Positions 17,166 to 24,861 of a DNA stretch of 64,000 nt are shown piece after piece. The stretch is from Methylorubrum rhodinum. Lineage in GTDB: Bacteria > Pseudomonadota > Alphaproteobacteria > Rhizobiales > Beijerinckiaceae. Both the position numbers and the translations under genes were made by a program. The notes below the pieces were generated by a model, which had not been told where the DNA came from, did not search any database, and was given only the letters and a program-made list of their open reading frames with translations. The stretch spans positions 35,258 to 99,257 of the forward strand of contig NZ_JACHOP010000020.1 in NCBI RefSeq assembly GCF_014199935.1, in the 5' to 3' direction. The number at the start of each line of letters is the position of its first letter. Position 1 is the stretch's first letter.

Positions 17166-17482
17166 CGTTTCTACTCCGTCGGCGGGCCCGCTCGGCCGCC
17201 ACATCCGTTAAGTAACTCCTAATCTGTTTCGCCGGGATGCCGCGGTGCGTTTCGTCACCGTGACTCACGCAATCCAAGGCTCCTGCGGTCGAAACATCCT
17301 TAACGGAAAATGAACAGTCGAAAGACTTGCCATCTCCGTTCCGGGACTGCTGAACGCGTGATCCCGGGCTCCGGTTGCACCGGACCTTGCGTCCCGTTCC
17401 GCCCGCGCGCAGGAAGGCGGCCGTCCCGGGGGCGAGCCTCGTCCGCAAGCACGCCCCGAAGAGCACGCCCGAGAAGCCCGTC
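17166..17482. other. Intergenic stretch upstream of the glycosyltransferase run
   Basis: No gene seen. The stretch is less GC-rich around 17205-17240 and 17270-17340, as expected for promoters of the microprotein (minus) and the glycosyltransferase genes (plus). No clear operator or hairpin was recognised. Confidence 0.4.
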
Positions 17483-18742
17483 ATGGCGCATATCGCCTTC
17501 GTCGCGCCGCCCTTCCTCGGCCATCTCAACCCGATGCTGGCGCTGGCCGCCGAACTGGAGCGGCGCGGTCATCGCGCGACCGTCCTGCACATGGCGGATG
17601 CCGCCCGCCTCGTGGAGCCGCGCGGCCTCGCCTTCCGGCCGCTCGGCGCGTCGAGCCATCCGCCGGGCTTCCTCGGCGAGATGACGCGCGGGCTCGGGCG
17701 GCTCAACGGGCCGTTCGGGGTGCGCCGCACGGTCCTGCGAGTCGCCGGGATCACCGAGATGCTGTGCCGTGAACTGCCGGCAGCCCTGCGCGCGACCGGC
17801 GCCGACATGGTGGTGTGCGATCAGGTCGAGGCGGCGGGCGGGCTGGTGGCCGCGCATCTCGGCCTGCCGCACGTCTCGCTGGCGAGCGCGCTTCCGATCA
17901 ACTGGGAGGCCGCGGTGCCGCCGATCTTCACGCCGTGGCGCTACCATCCGGCGCCCTGGGCGGTGAAGCGCAACCGTGTCGGCTACCACGCCAGCGCCTA
18001 CCTGATGCGCCCGATCGGCTCGGTCGTCGGCGCCTATGCCGAACGCTGGAACCTCGGGCCCCGACGGCGGGTCGATCACGCGCTGTCGGGCTTCCTCCAA
18101 ATCTCACAGACCGTAGCGGGGCTGGAATTCCCGCGCGAAAAACTGCCGCCGGTCTTCCATTATGTCGGGCCGATCCGGGCGCCCGCCCCGCCCGGCCCGG
18201 CGCTGCCCCGCGACGGACGGCCGCTCGCCTACGCCTCCCTCGGCTCGCTCCAGGGCGGGCGCTACGGCGTGTTCCGCCGCTTCGCCGAGGCCGCGGAGCG
18301 GGTCGGGATGCAGCTCGTCCTCACCCATGCGGGCGGCCTCACCGAGGCGCAGGTCGCGCGGCTGCCGGGGCGGCCGCTGGCCTACGATTTCCTGCCGCAG
18401 GGGCCGGTCCTGCGCGAGGCCTCGGTCGCGGTCCTGCACGGCGGGCTCAACACCGTGCTCGATGCCTGCGCCGCGGGCGTGCCCGTCGTCGTCGTGCCGA
18501 TCGCCTTCGAGCAGGGCGCCATCGCGGTGCGGGTCGAGCAGGCCGGCGTCGGGATCGCCCTGCCGCGCTGGCGCCTCTCCGCGAGCGCGCTCACGGCGGC
18601 GGTCGCCCGCGTGCGGGACGAGCCCGGCTTTCGCGCCGCCGCCGGCCGCCTGCGCGAAGACATCGCCCGCGCCGGGGGCGCCGCCCGCGCCGCCGATCTC
18701 GTCGAGACGCTCCTGCGCACCGGCCGGCCGGTCCTCGCCTGA
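17483..18742 (+). CDS. GT1-family glycosyltransferase (MGT/CrtX-like)
   Basis: The 419-residue protein has the two-domain GT-B layout. The N-terminal acceptor domain starts AHIAFVAPPFLGHLNPMLAL followed by AAELERRGH. The C-terminal nucleotide-sugar domain has VAVLHGGLNTVLDACAAGVP and VVVPIAFEQGAIAVRVEQAG. This pattern is that of macrolide and zeaxanthin (CrtX) glycosyltransferases, which move a hexose from a nucleotide sugar to a hydroxylated lipid or carotenoid. The acceptor is not proven; glycosylated carotenoids of pink methylotrophs are one candidate. First gene of a co-directional run with a second GT1 enzyme, a methyltransferase and a secreted protein. Confidence 0.87.
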   Translation: MAHIAFVAPPFLGHLNPMLALAAELERRGHRATVLHMADAARLVEPRGLAFRPLGASSHPPGFLGEMTRGLGRLNGPFGVRRTVLRVAGITEMLCRELPAALRATGADMVVCDQVEAAGGLVAAHLGLPHVSLASALPINWEAAVPPIFTPWRYHPAPWAVKRNRVGYHASAYLMRPIGSVVGAYAERWNLGPRRRVDHALSGFLQISQTVAGLEFPREKLPPVFHYVGPIRAPAPPGPALPRDGRPLAYASLGSLQGGRYGVFRRFAEAAERVGMQLVLTHAGGLTEAQVARLPGRPLAYDFLPQGPVLREASVAVLHGGLNTVLDACAAGVPVVVVPIAFEQGAIAVRVEQAGVGIALPRWRLSASALTAAVARVRDEPGFRAAAGRLREDIARAGGAARAADLVETLLRTGRPVLA

Positions 18743-18840
18743 GAGCGGCCTTTCGCCGGGCCGGTCGGGCGGCTAATGCAGCGCGGGTAGGGCAGGATCG
18801 ATCGGGTTTCCGTGACAGAAACAGCGAGACGGGGAGCGCC

Positions 18841-20136
18841 GTGACGGAGCGCCGACCCCGCGCCGTCCTCGTCACCTTCGGCACGCGCGGCGACGTGCTG
18901 CCGTTCTGCGTACTCGGACGAACGCTTCAGGAGCGCGGCCACGAGGTCCGCCTCGTCACCACGAGCGACTACCACAGGAGCGCGCGCGGGCTCGGCCTGG
19001 AGCCGGTCGAGACCGGCGAGGGCTTCGAGGAGATCCTAAAGGACCCGCGTTTCGAGCCGCTGTTCCACAACTACCTCGCCGCCGGCCTCTCGACGCTGCC
19101 GCTGCTCGGGGCGCTGCGCCGCGCGCTTCAGGATCGGCTCACGGCGCTGATCGAGACGAGCCTCGCCGAGATGCGCGGGGCCGACATCGTCGTGTTCAAT
19201 CCCTTCGCCTTCTTCGCCGGGCCGCTGGCGCGGGAACTCGGCATCCCGGCGGTGCGGGTGATGTGCCAGCCGCTGCTGCCGACCCGGACCATGTCCGCCT
19301 CGCTGTTCGGCGGGGCCGATCGCGGCCGGATCGAGAACCGCCTGAGCTACGAGGCCTTCCGGCTGCTGTCGCTGTTCGGGCGCCGCTCCTTCGCCGAAAT
19401 CCGCCGCCGCCATCGCCTCGGCCGTGGCCTAAGGGCGCTGGCCAACCCGCTGACGAGCGGTCTTTCCGACCTGCACCACATCGCCGCCTGGAGCCCGGTG
19501 CTCAGCCCCGATCCGGGCGATTGGCCGGTGCCGGCCCTCGTGACCGGCGCGTGGCAGGGGCAGCCCGACCCGGAGGCGCGGCTGCGCGAGCATGTCGAGG
19601 TGTTCCTCGCCGCCGGCCCGCCGCCGGTCTATGTCGGCTTCGGCTCGATGTTCTGGGGGGCCAAGCGAAACACCGAGGTGGTCCTGCGCGCCCTCGCGCT
19701 CTGGGGCGGCCGGGCGATCCTCCAGACCGGGCCGGGGGGCCTGAACCCGCCGCCGGATCTGCCGCCGAACCTCGCCTATACCCGCCACGCCGACCACGCC
19801 CTGCTGTTTCCCCGCGTCGCAGCGGTGGTGCATCACGGCGGCGCCGGCACCACCGCGGCGGCGCTGCGCGCCGGTCGCCCGAGCGTGATCCTGCCGCTGC
19901 TCGGCGATCAACTGTTCTGGGGCCGGCGTGTGGCGGCTCTGGGGGCGAGCGAGGCCCCGGTGCCGCTGCGCCAGGTCGGCCCGGAAGACCTCGCCGCCCG
20001 GATCGCCCGCGCGGTGTCCGACCCGGCCATGGCGAACGCCGCCGCCGAGGCCGGGCGCCGTCTCGCCGCCGATCCGGGCGTCGCCGCCGCCGCCGACCGG
20101 ATCGACGGGCTCGCCCGCGAGAGGATGCTCCGATGA
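18841..20136 (+). CDS. Second GT1-family glycosyltransferase (sterol/UGT-like)
   Basis: The 431-residue GT-B enzyme begins with a GTG start at 18841, eight bases after GGGGAG. The N-terminus RAVLVTFGTRGDVLPFCVLG resembles the GT28/sterol glucosyltransferase type rather than its upstream neighbour. The donor-binding segment is VVHHGGAGTTAAALRAGRPS with VILPLLGDQLFWGRRVAALG. It is therefore not a simple tandem duplicate: the two enzymes come from different GT1 branches and may act successively on one acceptor. The gene is 98 bases after the first glycosyltransferase and its stop overlaps the methyltransferase start. Confidence 0.87.
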   Translation: MTERRPRAVLVTFGTRGDVLPFCVLGRTLQERGHEVRLVTTSDYHRSARGLGLEPVETGEGFEEILKDPRFEPLFHNYLAAGLSTLPLLGALRRALQDRLTALIETSLAEMRGADIVVFNPFAFFAGPLARELGIPAVRVMCQPLLPTRTMSASLFGGADRGRIENRLSYEAFRLLSLFGRRSFAEIRRRHRLGRGLRALANPLTSGLSDLHHIAAWSPVLSPDPGDWPVPALVTGAWQGQPDPEARLREHVEVFLAAGPPPVYVGFGSMFWGAKRNTEVVLRALALWGGRAILQTGPGGLNPPPDLPPNLAYTRHADHALLFPRVAAVVHHGGAGTTAAALRAGRPSVILPLLGDQLFWGRRVAALGASEAPVPLRQVGPEDLAARIARAVSDPAMANAAAEAGRRLAADPGVAAAADRIDGLARERMLR

Positions 20137-21077
20137 GCGGACCCGCCCACCCCCTCTGCCCGATCACCGGGGAGCCGGCCGTGCGCCGGGTGCAGGTCGT
20201 CGATGCCCGGCTGCTGGCGGCGCTGTGGCGCATCGTCCACCGGACCGATCCGCGCCCGAGTTTTCGGGGATCGACCCGGTTCGGCCTGTGGGAATCGCCG
20301 ACCGGCCTGTATTTCTTCGATCCGATGCGGGCGGGCGATGCGGGCTTCTACGCCGGCTTCTACCGCAGCCGCTTCATGCGAGGCTATCTGCGCGACCCGG
20401 CGCGGGCCGAGTTCGGGCTGGCGGCGGAGCGCATCGCGCCGGGCGCGCGGGTGCTCGATGTCGGCTGCGGCTTCGGCACCTTCCGCCATCGCGTGCCGCA
20501 GGCCGATTATACCGGCCTCGATCCGCACTTCTCGGGCGATCCGGCCAAGGATCCCTGGGCGCGCAAGCAGACGCTGGGCGAGCATTTGGCGGAGCGGGCC
20601 GGCCGCTACGATGCGGTCTGCGCCTTTCAGGTGATGGAGCATGTCGAGGACCCGCTCGCGCTGATGCGCGAGATGGCCGCCGCGCTCCGCCCCGGCGGGC
20701 TCGCCTTCGTCGGGGTGCCGCACGTGCCCTCGGCCCAGAGCCGCATCCCGAACTGGCTCACCAACGCCGTGCCGCACCACCTGACATGGTGGACGGACGG
20801 CGCGCTCCGGGCGCTGGCCGAGCGGGCCGAGCTGACCGATGCCGAGGTGCTGGTTTCGCCCTGGTCGCGCGGCGACGTGTTCGTGCACTGGCTCGCCCGG
20901 TTCTCTCCGGTGAAGGCGGTGACGCGCCACTACCGCCACGCCGCCGCCTGGCACCTCGCGCCGCTGGCGGCGGCGGTGCCGGCCTATCTCGCCAGCCGCC
21001 TTTTGCCCCTGCCCGCGCCGGGACGCGACGAGGGCGTCTCGCTGCTGCTCGTCGCGCGAAAGCCCGGCCTTCCTTGA
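20133..21077 (+). CDS. SAM-dependent methyltransferase (class I)
   Basis: The 314-residue protein has motif I VLDVGCGFGTFR near residue 106 and the post-motif text AFQVMEHVEDPLALMREMAA with LRPGGLAFVGVPH, the Methyltransf_11/23 layout. The ATG at 20133 overlaps the preceding stop (ATGA), so it is translationally coupled to the second glycosyltransferase. It probably methylates the same glycolipid or sugar, an inference from coupling. The C-terminus has a hydrophobic stretch (LAPLAAAVPAYLASRLLPLP), which could place it at the membrane. Confidence 0.85.
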   Translation: MSGPAHPLCPITGEPAVRRVQVVDARLLAALWRIVHRTDPRPSFRGSTRFGLWESPTGLYFFDPMRAGDAGFYAGFYRSRFMRGYLRDPARAEFGLAAERIAPGARVLDVGCGFGTFRHRVPQADYTGLDPHFSGDPAKDPWARKQTLGEHLAERAGRYDAVCAFQVMEHVEDPLALMREMAAALRPGGLAFVGVPHVPSAQSRIPNWLTNAVPHHLTWWTDGALRALAERAELTDAEVLVSPWSRGDVFVHWLARFSPVKAVTRHYRHAAAWHLAPLAAAVPAYLASRLLPLPAPGRDEGVSLLLVARKPGLP

Positions 21078-21139
21078 CGCGGGGCGCCGCACTCGGGAGA
21101 AGCCGCTGCGTGACGCGGAAGACGGCGGGGAATGCGGCG

Positions 21140-21463
21140 ATGACGATGGCGACACGCGCAGCCCTCGGCCTGATCGGTCTTCTCGCCGGCCCGGCGCTGG
21201 CCGCCCCCTGCACGCCGCCGCCCCCTCCCCCGGCCGAGGCGCGCCCGCAGAAGCCGAAGCTCCCCGACAAACCCGCCTGCCTCGACGCCAAGGGAGGCTG
21301 CCCCGGCTGGGAAGCCTACAGCTACAACGACGCGATCAAGGCCTACAACGCGCAGGCCCAGGCCTTCCGGCCGCTCGCGGAGGCCTACGTGCAGCGTCTG
21401 AACGCCTACGTGAAGGCGAGCGCCGAGTACGCGCAATGCGAGGTGAAGGCGCTGCAACCGTAA
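21140..21463 (+). CDS. Small secreted Pro-rich hypothetical protein (107 aa)
   Basis: Signal peptide at residues 1-22 (MTMATRAALGLIGLLAGPAL, cut near AAP), then a proline-rich stretch with CTPPPPPPAEARPQKPKLPD, then a helical part with Cys residues (KPACLDAKGGCPGWEAYSYN). Several cysteines suggest disulfides in the periplasm. A GTG at 21110 is an alternative start. It follows the methyltransferase by 62 bases and is the last gene of that run. Family not recognised. Confidence 0.6.
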   Translation: MTMATRAALGLIGLLAGPALAAPCTPPPPPPAEARPQKPKLPDKPACLDAKGGCPGWEAYSYNDAIKAYNAQAQAFRPLAEAYVQRLNAYVKASAEYAQCEVKALQP

Positions 21464-21509
21464 CGGCCCCGCCTTCGCGCCGCGAAGGCCGCGTGGTAAG
21501 CTCATCCTC

Positions 21510-22061
21510 ATGAGCGTCCAGGCCAAACCCGGCATGACCGTCGACGCGTTCCTGGCCTGGGCCGAGGGGCGACCGGGCCGCTACGAACTCATCGACGGCG
21601 AGATCGTGGCGATGTCTCCGCAGCGCGCTCGGCACGCCCGTGTGGAGTTCCGGATCCAAACCGCCCTCAGCCGAGCCATCGCGGACGCCGGCATCCCCTG
21701 CGAGATGCTGCCTGACGGCATGACGGTGCGGATCGACCCGCGCACCGCATTTGAGCCGGATGCGCTCGTACGATGCGGCGAGCCCGTACCCGATGACGCC
21801 GTGGAGGCAGAGAGACCGGTCATTGTGGTGGAAGTGCTCTCGCCCAGCACTGCGAGTATCGACTTTTCGGACAATCTCGACGGCTACTTCCAGATCCCGA
21901 GCGTGGCCCACTATCTCATTGTCGATCCCAGGCGGTCCGCCGTCATCCACTACCGGCGCGGTGACGGCGACCTGATCGAGACCCGCATCGCCTCGTCCGG
22001 CGAGCTTCGCCTTGATCCGCCGGGGCTGACGCTTTCGGTCGCCGCCCTGTTCGAGCGTTAG
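21510..22061 (+). CDS. Uma2-family (DUF820) protein, PD-(D/E)XK nuclease fold
   Basis: The 183-residue protein has the Uma2 layout: GRYELIDGEIVAMSPQRARH, FEPDALVRCGE, IVVEVLSPST and VAHYLIVDPRRSAVIHYRR. The fold is that of PD-(D/E)XK endonucleases, and Asp of 'EPD' and Glu of 'VEVLS' are in place. The segment that usually reads like 'D..x.KL..Y' is SIDFSDNLDGYF here, so the common lysine is replaced by Asn. No partner toxin, antitoxin or transposase is adjacent. Its stop overlaps the convergent aldolase stop by four bases. Confidence 0.87.
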   Translation: MSVQAKPGMTVDAFLAWAEGRPGRYELIDGEIVAMSPQRARHARVEFRIQTALSRAIADAGIPCEMLPDGMTVRIDPRTAFEPDALVRCGEPVPDDAVEAERPVIVVEVLSPSTASIDFSDNLDGYFQIPSVAHYLIVDPRRSAVIHYRRGDGDLIETRIASSGELRLDPPGLTLSVAALFER

Positions 22062-23101
22062 CTCCGTTCCGCGAAGGCCAGCGCCGTCGCCCGCATCACC
22101 TCGGCCGCCCGCGCGATGCCCGCCTGGTCCACGTCGAGATTCGTCGTGACGCGGATGTGGTGGGTGCCGAGTGCGCGCACCCGCACTCCCTCCTTCATGC
22201 AGGCGGCGGCGAAATCCGCCGCCGTGATGCCGAGACCCTCCACCGAGAAGAACAGGATGTTCGACTGCCCCGCGGTCGGATCGAGGCCGAGCCCCGGCAG
22301 GTCGGCCACCGCCCGATGGAGCTGCGCCGCGTGGGCGTTGTCGCGGGCCAGCTGCGCGATATGGTGGTCGAGCGCGTAGAGCCCGGCCGCGGCGAGCACG
22401 CCCGACTGGCGCATCGCCCCGCCGAGCCGGTACTTCCACTGCCACGCCGCCTCGACGAACGCGGCCGAACCGCACAGAACCGCCCCCACCGGGCAGCCGA
22501 GGCCCTTGCTGAGATCGATCCAGGCGCTGTCGAAGCCTTCCGCGTAGTCGGCCGCCGGGATGCCGGTGGCGGCGACCGCGTTGAGGAGGCGGGCCCCGTC
22601 GATATGCGCCACCAGTCCGCACCCCTGCGCCACGTCGCGGATGCGGCGCATCTCGGCCAGATCCCACACCGTGCCGCCGGAGAAGCTCGTGGTCTGCTCG
22701 ATCGAGACCAGCGCCGAGCGCGGGGCGGTGCGCTGGCGCGGTCGGATCGCCGCCTCGACCATGTCCGCCGTGAACAGGCCGACCCGCGTCGGCAGCGCCC
22801 GCACCGACACGCCGCCGAGCGCCGCCGCACCCGCGGCCTCGGTGTTGTAGATGTGGGACTGGTCGTCGACGACGATCTCGTCGCCGCGGCGGGTGTGAAC
22901 GAGGATCGAGGCGAGGTTGCACATCGTGCCCGACGGCATGAAGACACCCGCCTCCATCCCGAGCAGGGCCGCCACCCGCTCGCAGAGTGCGTTGGTGGTC
23001 GGGTCGGAGCCCGATTGCTCGTCGCCGACCTCGGCCCGCGCCATGGCCTCGCGCATGCCGGGCGTCGGTCGGGTCTGGGTGTCGCTGAACAGATCGATCA
23101 T
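22058..23101 (-). CDS. Threonine aldolase-type PLP enzyme
   Basis: The 347-residue fold-type-I enzyme opens IDLFSDTQTRPTPGMREAMA and EVGDEQSGSDPTTNALCERV. It has VVDDQSHIYNTEAAG, AHIDGARLLNAVAATGIPA and the PLP lysine in WIDLSKGLGCPVGAVLCGS. The family cleaves beta-hydroxy amino acids (L-threonine, L-allo-threonine, phenylserine, hydroxyaspartate) to glycine or aspartate plus an aldehyde; substrate is not decided by sequence. The start at 23101 matches the family N-terminus better than one at 23155. It is divergent from an FCD-type GntR regulator across a 240-base AT-richer spacer, so local regulation is likely. Confidence 0.88.
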   Translation of the reverse strand: MIDLFSDTQTRPTPGMREAMARAEVGDEQSGSDPTTNALCERVAALLGMEAGVFMPSGTMCNLASILVHTRRGDEIVVDDQSHIYNTEAAGAAALGGVSVRALPTRVGLFTADMVEAAIRPRQRTAPRSALVSIEQTTSFSGGTVWDLAEMRRIRDVAQGCGLVAHIDGARLLNAVAATGIPAADYAEGFDSAWIDLSKGLGCPVGAVLCGSAAFVEAAWQWKYRLGGAMRQSGVLAAAGLYALDHHIAQLARDNAHAAQLHRAVADLPGLGLDPTAGQSNILFFSVEGLGITAADFAAACMKEGVRVRALGTHHIRVTTNLDVDQAGIARAAEVMRATALAFAERS

Positions 23102-23151
23102 CGCGGCTTCGTGTCCGGGCCCCCCGATGCGGGGCGACCGAAAACGATATT

Positions 23152-23173
23152 GCATGAAAAATACAATTCATGC
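23152..23173. promoter_or_regulatory. Candidate operator in the aldolase/GntR spacer
   Basis: GCATGAA and TTCATGC form seven-base inverted arms around an eight-base AT-rich spacer. The site lies 50 bases upstream of the aldolase start in the divergent spacer, a sensible position for the adjacent GntR protein. The match to known FCD operators is not strong. Confidence 0.4.
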
Positions 23174-23316
23174 CAAGCTCGATCCATGCCAGGGGCGATC
23201 GCGGGCGCCCTTCACAGCCGTTCCGTGAAGTTTCCGTGTGACTCGCGAAGTTGGGATGTCGCTCCCGTCTCGACATCGGGCGACCCTATCCTTAGAGCTT
23301 GCGACAGGATGTCTCG

Positions 23317-23328
23317 CATTCAAGAATG
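23317..23328. promoter_or_regulatory. Short palindrome before the GntR start
   Basis: CATTCAAGAATG is a near-perfect 12-base palindrome (arms CATTC/GAATG) ending 13 bases before the GntR ATG. It could serve autorepression. Such short palindromes also occur by chance. Confidence 0.3.
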
Positions 23329-23341
23329 ATTTGACTGGTCG

Positions 23342-24040
23342 ATGAATAGAATTGAGCCCAGTATCGGAATCAGCCGCCGCTACCTTCACGATGAGGTGGC
23401 CGACCGCATGCGCGAGCTGATCAACGACGGCGAACTGGAGCCGCGCGCGCGCGTCAACGAGAGCGAGCTGACCGAGCGCTTCGGCATCTCGCGCACCCCC
23501 TTACGCGAGGCGATCAAGATCCTGGCGACCGAGGGATTGCTGGAATTGCTGCCGAATCGCGGCGCGCGGGTCGCCAGCATCTCGCAGACCGAGCTGGAGG
23601 AGATGATCGAGATCGTCGCCGGCCTGGAGGCGACCGCCTGCCACATCGCCTGCCGGGTTATCTCCGACGCGGAGATCGAGGCGATCGCGGCCAAGCACGA
23701 CGCGATGATCGAGGCCTGGAAGGCGCGCGATTTCGTGCCGTATTTCCGGCTCAACCGCGAGATCCACGAAGCCATCATGGAGGCGAGTCGCAACACCAAG
23801 TTGCGCAGCCTCTATATCGGGATCAGCGGCCGCATCCAGCGCACCCGCTACACCGCCCACCAGACCGACGAGCAGTGGGCGCAGGCGGTCGACGAGCACG
23901 AGCGGATGATCAAGTACCTGCGCGCCCGCGACGGCGAGGCGCTGGCCTCCGTGATGCGCCATCACATCCGCTCGAAGAAGCCGGTGATCGCCGCGATGTA
24001 CGGCGAGGAGGACGGCGCGGGGGGCGTCACCGCCCCTTAA
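23342..24040 (+). CDS. GntR-family regulator, FCD (FadR-C) type
   Basis: The 232-residue protein has the GntR winged helix at residues 12-75 (YLHDEVADRMRELINDGELE, then NESELTERFGISRTPLREAI). The C-terminal FCD effector domain shows the expected metal-binding residues in NREIHEAIM, DEHERMIKYL and MRHHI. FCD regulators usually bind organic acids or metabolites through the metal. It is divergent from the aldolase and convergent with the CaiB-crotonase pair (14-base overlap of 3' ends), so either could be its target; the divergent one is favoured by the palindromes in the spacer. Confidence 0.93.
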   Translation: MNRIEPSIGISRRYLHDEVADRMRELINDGELEPRARVNESELTERFGISRTPLREAIKILATEGLLELLPNRGARVASISQTELEEMIEIVAGLEATACHIACRVISDAEIEAIAAKHDAMIEAWKARDFVPYFRLNREIHEAIMEASRNTKLRSLYIGISGRIQRTRYTAHQTDEQWAQAVDEHERMIKYLRARDGEALASVMRHHIRSKKPVIAAMYGEEDGAGGVTAP

Positions 24041-24839
24041 AGGCCGGCGGGCGCTTCGACAGGAACGCGTCCATGCCCTCGCGGAAATCCTCGCTGGTGT
24101 AGCAGAGCACGATCAGGTCGTCGCCGGACTGGTCCGAGCCCTCCCCCGTCGGCCCCTCGGAGAGGCGGCGCAGGCCCTCCTTGGTCGCCTGGAGCGTCAG
24201 CGGGGCGTGGCTCGCGAGCAGCGTCGCGAGTTCGCCCGCGCGGGCCTGCACGGCCTCGGCATCCCCCACGACCTCGTTGGCGAAGCCGATGGCGCGGGCC
24301 TCGTCGGCGCCGACGAGGCGGGCGGTGAACAGGATGTCCTTCACCCGCGGCGCTCCGATCAGGCCGGACAGCCGCCGCAGCGTCGATTGCGACAGGCAAT
24401 TGCCGAGCGTGCGCGCGATCGGGATGCCGAAGCGGGCGTCGGCGGAGGCGATGCGCAGGTCGCAGGCCGCGGCGATGGCCATGCCGCCGCCGGTACAGGC
24501 GCCAGCGACCGCGGCGATGGTCGGCACCCGCAGGCGCTCCAGGCTACCGAGCACCGTGTCCATGAAGCGCTCGTAGCCCAACGCCGCCTCCGCCGTGCGG
24601 AAGTCGCGGAACTGGCCGATATCGGTGCCGGCCGCGAAGGCCTTGTCGCCCGCGCCGGAGACGATCACCGCCTTGACCGAGCGGTCGGCCTCGATCCGCC
24701 GGCAGAGGGCGACTAACCCCTCGTACATCGCGAAGGTGAGGGCGTTGCGCGCCTGCGGCCGGTTGAGGGTGATGCGGGCGATGCCGGCCTCGTCCACCGC
24801 GTAGAGGAGTTCGTCGGTCGGCGCGGCCTCGAGGGTCAT
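24027..24839 (-). CDS. Enoyl-CoA hydratase/isomerase (crotonase) family protein
   Basis: The 270-residue crotonase-fold protein has both oxyanion-hole segments: SGAGDKAFAAGTDIGQFRDF and AAVAGACTGGGMAIAAACDL. In active hydratases the following segment carries Glu in 'FG.PE'; here it reads ARFGIPIARTLGNCLSQSTL, so that Glu is Ile. A true syn-hydratase is therefore doubtful; the protein could be an isomerase, thioesterase, decarboxylase or a hydratase with altered residues. It starts 22 bases after the CaiB-type transferase gene, so the two should act on one acyl-CoA. Confidence 0.88.
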   Translation of the reverse strand: MTLEAAPTDELLYAVDEAGIARITLNRPQARNALTFAMYEGLVALCRRIEADRSVKAVIVSGAGDKAFAAGTDIGQFRDFRTAEAALGYERFMDTVLGSLERLRVPTIAAVAGACTGGGMAIAAACDLRIASADARFGIPIARTLGNCLSQSTLRRLSGLIGAPRVKDILFTARLVGADEARAIGFANEVVGDAEAVQARAGELATLLASHAPLTLQATKEGLRRLSEGPTGEGSDQSGDDLIVLCYTSEDFREGMDAFLSKRPPAFKGR

Positions 24840-24861
24840 CGATCAGGCTCCGGAGCTTTCA

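Noticed and set aside
16963..17482. Cobalamin riboswitch upstream of cobF
   Set aside because: No B12-box-like sequence was recognised upstream on the minus strand.
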